Below the pieces are notes generated by a model. It searched no databases. It had not been told where the DNA came from and saw nothing but the letters and a program-made list of their open reading frames with translations. A DNA stretch of 8,417 bases. Source: Ilumatobacteraceae bacterium. GTDB lineage: Bacteria > Actinomycetota > Acidimicrobiia > Acidimicrobiales > Ilumatobacteraceae. The DNA lies in the NCBI GenBank assembly GCA_023253435.1, contig JALRGJ010000040.1, positions 1 to 8,417 on the forward strand, in the 5' to 3' direction. Positions 5,883 through 8,417 of the stretch are shown here, in pieces; position 1 is the first letter of the stretch, and every line of letters starts with the position of its first letter. The translations under genes and the position numbers were made by a program.

Positions 5883-6526
5883 GATGACAACTTAGCCACA
5901 TGTTCATCAAGAAAATTCTTGAGCATCTTGGCGAATTTTGTTCCACCTACTGCATTCATATGAACTCCTCCGCCTCTAAACCATTGTTTCTTCCCACGTG
6001 ACTTGGTATTCCAATCAAAAAGATCAATGTCGTGCACATCAACTTGCGTTTGTAGGTACTCGTTAAATGTGCGCGCACGAATGCGCACCGGCTCGGCCTC
6101 TCTGTAGGTTCCCCACACAAGTGACGCTCCCATTTTGTGGACGGTGCGAGAGATTTTTTGTACGGCTTCTTTGAGCGTGAGGAGGGAGCTGTCGTTGTAC
6201 CCAGTCATCACCACAACAATGTCGATATTGTCATCGTTGTGTTGTTCAATCAACGTGTGAGCTCCGTATTTGGCGCCACTCTTACAGCCAGGGCTCAACA
6301 ACTTTTGGCATCCCCACACTTCAAGAATCAAGTTGAACTGAGATGTCCAGAAAGGTTTCTGTGAGGGTTTCCACCAACTGAGTACTGCTGCAACAGAGTC
6401 GCCCACAATCAGAACATTCTTTTTCTCTTCCGCGCGTACTGGTGCGGCGTGTAATGGAAAAAAAGTGTGCAAACACATCACCACGAGCACAACGCTCAGA
6501 AGTTTTTTGATGGTGAAGGTTTGCAT
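5879..6526 (-). CDS. Exported SGNH/GDSL-type hydrolase
   Basis: This 215-residue protein has a signal peptide: Lys7-Lys8, a hydrophobic stretch at about 9-28, and a likely cleavage after VRA near residue 32. The mature part shows SGNH blocks: VLIVGDSV at 38-45 with nucleophile Ser44, VVMTGYND at 105-112 with Asn111, and GGGVHMNAVG at 185-194 with His189. The Asp normally three residues before that His is Gly186. Cys73 and Cys81 are eight apart, as in exported SGNH domains that follow acyltransferases, and may form a disulfide. Such enzymes often add or remove acyl groups on wall or surface polymers, but the substrate is not deducible here. The ATG at 6524-6526 has AAGGG directly before it, closer than ideal. 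The gene starts 10 bases after the upstream stop and overlaps the next gene by 4 bases. Confidence 0.88.
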   Translation of the reverse strand: MQTFTIKKLLSVVLVVMCLHTFFPLHAAPVRAEEKKNVLIVGDSVAAVLSWWKPSQKPFWTSQFNLILEVWGCQKLLSPGCKSGAKYGAHTLIEQHNDDNIDIVVVMTGYNDSSLLTLKEAVQKISRTVHKMGASLVWGTYREAEPVRIRARTFNEYLQTQVDVHDIDLFDWNTKSRGKKQWFRGGGVHMNAVGGTKFAKMLKNFLDEHVAKLSS

Positions 6527-6536
6527 CCCTTACACA

Positions 6537-6992
6537 CTAAATGGCTGGCTGCAGAGTCCAATCATGATGGGCGATGCGAAGTTGCTCTGGTAGTCGACTC
6601 AGATGCCGAATAGGTACTTGGGGGAGAACTTCTCTCACTGCGTATACGGAATGAGGCGAAGTGGCTATCTGTTGAGCCACGCCAAACATCACACAGCGTT
6701 GGATGGCCCTGGTAAACGGATTGTGTTTTCCCTCGGTGTACATCACGCCAATTCCACGAGCGAGATCTGGCAAGTGAACGCTGTAACCCTCTGGATGTTG
6801 GGACAAACCTGATGCCAAGCGCCGAGCTAGCCATGTGGCGGTAGGGCCAAGGACTGGTAGCCAGAACATCTCTACATAGGGGTCTGCAATGTTGTAGCCG
6901 CGAGACTCCACCACAGGGTCATGCCAAGAAACAACCTGGATTTCTGTGGGTAATGAGACCGTGGTGGTGTGTACAAGTGATGAATGTGACAT
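6537..6992 (-). CDS. Conserved-looking protein of unknown function, 151 residues
   Basis: I cannot assign this to a named family. It resembles unnamed proteins I recall from Acidimicrobiia-type genomes, but that is memory and not a search. It is soluble, without a signal peptide or membrane segment. Compact blocks look conserved: DPYVEMFWLPVLGPTATWLARRLA at residues 37-60, LPDLARGIGV at 74-83, and NPFTRAIQRCVMFGVAQQIA at 91-110, followed by a basic segment VPIRHLSRLPEQLRIAHHDW at 126-145. The order of predicted helices could suit a winged-helix fold, which is speculation. The start is well supported: ATG at 6990-6992 with AGGAAG (6995-7000) two bases upstream. It heads a unit with the SGNH hydrolase and the F420-type oxidoreductase and is divergent from the sirtuin gene, with 55 bases between starts. 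Confidence 0.82.
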   Translation of the reverse strand: MSHSSLVHTTTVSLPTEIQVVSWHDPVVESRGYNIADPYVEMFWLPVLGPTATWLARRLASGLSQHPEGYSVHLPDLARGIGVMYTEGKHNPFTRAIQRCVMFGVAQQIATSPHSVYAVREVLPQVPIRHLSRLPEQLRIAHHDWTLQPAI

Positions 6993-7047
6993 GGCTTCCT
7001 ATGGTGTGGTTTTTCTGAGATGTGTGCGTGTTTGTCAGACTGGGGAA

Positions 7048-7833
7048 ATGGATCGCGGTCTTCCGGCAGAGGAACTGATAAACGAAGCACAGGAACTCAT
7101 CGCTGAAGCCAAAAAAATTGTCCTACTTACTGGCGCCGGTATTTCAACAGACTCGGGTATTCCGGATTACCGCGGACCAAATGGAGTCTGGACCAAAAAT
7201 CCCAAAGCGGAACAGATCTCTAATATCAAGTACTACATCTCAGATCCGGAAGTTCGCAGACTTGCATGGCAAAGCAGAGTGAATTCTCCTAACTGGCAAG
7301 CGCAACCAAACAATGGGCATCATGCAATCGTTGAATTGCAAAAGTCGGGGAAATTGCATGCACTGGTAACGCAAAACATTGACGAACTACATCAGCAGTC
7401 CGGGATTGACCCTTCATTAGTAGTGGAAGTGCACGGCACAATGCGTTGGTCCCGGTGTTGGGAATGCGCACACAGATTGCCCATGCAAGAAACGCTGGAC
7501 AGAGTGCGTGCAGGAGAAGAAGATCCACCGTGTCTGGTGTGTGGCGGAATTTTAAAAAGCGACACCATCAGTTTTGGTCAAGCTTTGGTGCCAGAAGTCA
7601 TTGATCGTGCAATGACGGCAGCAGAGGAGTGCGACCTTTTGGTTGCTATCGGAACAACTCTTGCTGTGGGGCCAGTGAATCAGATGGTGCCACGAGCGAA
7701 AGCAACCGACTCTCGCATCATCATCGTGAATGGCGATCCCACCGACATGGACCGCTATGCGCACGTGGTGTTGAACGGGGGCATTACGCCAATTTTGCAG
7801 ACCCTTTTTGGCGGTGTTGAATTCCCGACTTAG
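7048..7833 (+). CDS. Sir2-family NAD-dependent protein deacylase
   Basis: This sirtuin removes acyl groups from protein lysines using NAD+, releasing nicotinamide and O-acyl-ADP-ribose. Over 261 residues it shows LLTGAGISTDSGIPDYRGPNGVW (26-48) for NAD binding, TQNIDELHQQSG (108-119), VEVHGT (126-131) with catalytic His129, zinc-ligand pairs CWEC (137-140) and CLVC (162-165), IGTTLAVGP (201-209) and VNGDP (227-231). It lacks the Tyr-x-x-Arg pair expected of CobB/SIRT5-type desuccinylases in the helix after GAGIS, and DTISFG recalls SIRT6/7-like sequences, so the class is uncertain. The frame stays open upstream to 6946, but that stretch overlaps the divergent gene and lacks sirtuin character. 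The ATG at 7048 with GGGGAA just before it is the best start. The rhodanese-MoeB gene follows after 16 bases, probably in one transcript. Confidence 0.94.
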   Translation: MDRGLPAEELINEAQELIAEAKKIVLLTGAGISTDSGIPDYRGPNGVWTKNPKAEQISNIKYYISDPEVRRLAWQSRVNSPNWQAQPNNGHHAIVELQKSGKLHALVTQNIDELHQQSGIDPSLVVEVHGTMRWSRCWECAHRLPMQETLDRVRAGEEDPPCLVCGGILKSDTISFGQALVPEVIDRAMTAAEECDLLVAIGTTLAVGPVNQMVPRAKATDSRIIIVNGDPTDMDRYAHVVLNGGITPILQTLFGGVEFPT

Positions 7834-7849
7834 TTGGTAGGGTTTTCAC

Positions 7850-8417
7850 ATGGCTTCGTTCCGCGATCTTCTCGCTGCTGCAAAATCACAGATCACAGAA
7901 ATCGATACATCAGACGCTCAATCACGCATTGATGCTGGTGGTGTCCTTGTTCTCGACGTGCGAGAGCCAGATGAATTTGAACAAGGCGCGTTGCCCCACG
8001 TTTTGCATATTCCACGTGGTCACCTTGAAGCACAAATAGAAGGTCGCGCAACCGATAAAGATCAAGAAATCATTGTGTATTGCGCGGGCGGTGTCCGAAG
8101 CGCGTTTGCTGCACAAACATTGCAAGAACTGGGTTACTCCAACGTGTTGTCTATGGCTGGTGGCTTTGGCAAATGGAAAGACGAAGGTCGTCAGTGGACT
8201 CAGCCGGTGCAACTCACTCCTGATCAGCGCAATAGGTATCAACGCCACCTCTTGTTGCCAGAAGTAGGAGTGGAAGGCCAGGCACAACTTCTTGGAGCCA
8301 AAGTACTCATGCTGGGTGCAGGAGGCCTGGGTTCACCAGCAGCGTTGTATCTTGCAGCGGCTGGCGTTGGAACAATCGGCATCGTAGACATGGACGATGT
8401 AGATGCATCTAACTTGC
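7850..8417 (+). CDS. Rhodanese-MoeB/ThiF-type adenylyltransferase fusion (3' partial)
   Basis: The frame is open to the window end; 189 residues are visible. Residues about 16-118 form a rhodanese domain: LVLDVREPDEFEQG, then active-site loop CAGGVRS with Cys78, then GGFGKW. RYQRHLLLPEVG at 129-140 opens an E1-like adenylyltransferase domain, with the nucleotide-binding loop GAGGLGSPAALYLAAAGVG from 156 and VDMDDVDASNL at the edge. MoeB/ThiF enzymes adenylate the C-terminus of a small ubiquitin-like sulfur carrier (MoaD, ThiS or CysO type); the rhodanese would pass on persulfide sulfur. Here rhodanese comes first, opposite to MoeZ-type MoeB-rhodanese proteins. Which carrier is served (molybdopterin, thiamine, cysteine) cannot be told. 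The ATG at 7850 has a good GGTAGGG at 7836-7842, seven bases upstream. Confidence 0.92.
   Translation, partial: MASFRDLLAAAKSQITEIDTSDAQSRIDAGGVLVLDVREPDEFEQGALPHVLHIPRGHLEAQIEGRATDKDQEIIVYCAGGVRSAFAAQTLQELGYSNVLSMAGGFGKWKDEGRQWTQPVQLTPDQRNRYQRHLLLPEVGVEGQAQLLGAKVLMLGAGGLGSPAALYLAAAGVGTIGIVDMDDVDASNL

Noticed and set aside
6946..7047. Upstream extension of the sirtuin reading frame
   Set aside because: The added residues overlap the start of the divergent 151-residue gene and are unlike sirtuin N termini. The ATG at 7048 has a purine-rich site right before it.
7922..8287. 121-codon open frame on the - strand opposite the rhodanese-MoeB gene
   Set aside because: It is a shadow of the + strand gene, whose rhodanese and nucleotide-binding motifs are clear.

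Overview
The window most likely comes from an actinobacterium of moderate G+C, probably from the Acidimicrobiia (Ilumatobacter-like) side. This rests on gene content and remembered family resemblance, not on a tree. The pointers are an F420-dependent LLM-class oxidoreductase of the Rv1855c type, a large DmdC-like acyl-CoA dehydrogenase, a DUF2237 protein, and a GluRS encoded beside tRNA-Gln, as expected for an organism that makes Gln-tRNA by transamidation. Gene density is very high: no gap exceeds about 60 bases, there are no pseudogenes, and I see no mobile element, CRISPR array or phage gene.

Layout. (1) Positions 1-1405, + strand: the 3' part of a long acyl-CoA dehydrogenase. (2) 1406-1789, - strand: a DUF2237 cysteine-rich protein whose stop codon abuts that of the dehydrogenase. 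(3) 1790-1845: a 56-base divergent intergenic region with a perfect 18-base palindrome. (4) 1846-4924, + strand: gltX (glutamyl-tRNA synthetase), a DUF218/YdcF-like membrane-anchored protein, tRNA-Gln(CUG), tRNA-Glu(CUC) and uppP (undecaprenyl-diphosphatase). (5) 4950-6992, - strand: a tight three-gene unit, transcribed from an unrecognised 151-residue protein, through an exported SGNH hydrolase, to the F420-type oxidoreductase. (6) 7048-8417, + strand: a sirtuin, then an adenylyltransferase of the MoeB/ThiF family with an N-terminal rhodanese domain, cut by the window end.

Functional links. GluRS and the two tRNAs it probably charges lie together. The tRNA-Gln has a U1-A72 pair and the tRNA-Glu a G1-U72 pair, which fits a non-discriminating GluRS followed by GatCAB transamidation. 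The DUF218 protein and UppP may both act on the undecaprenyl lipid carrier. The - strand unit joins a cytosolic F420 enzyme, an exported hydrolase lacking the usual catalytic Asp, and a protein of unknown role. The last two genes are probably co-transcribed and cover NAD-dependent deacylation and sulfur transfer or adenylation for cofactor synthesis.

Most of the window is ordinary housekeeping and metabolic sequence, and I found no convincing new multi-gene system. The items most worth a second look are the gltX palindrome, the synthetase/tRNA cluster, the rhodanese-first domain order, and the unusual SGNH hydrolase with its unknown partner.
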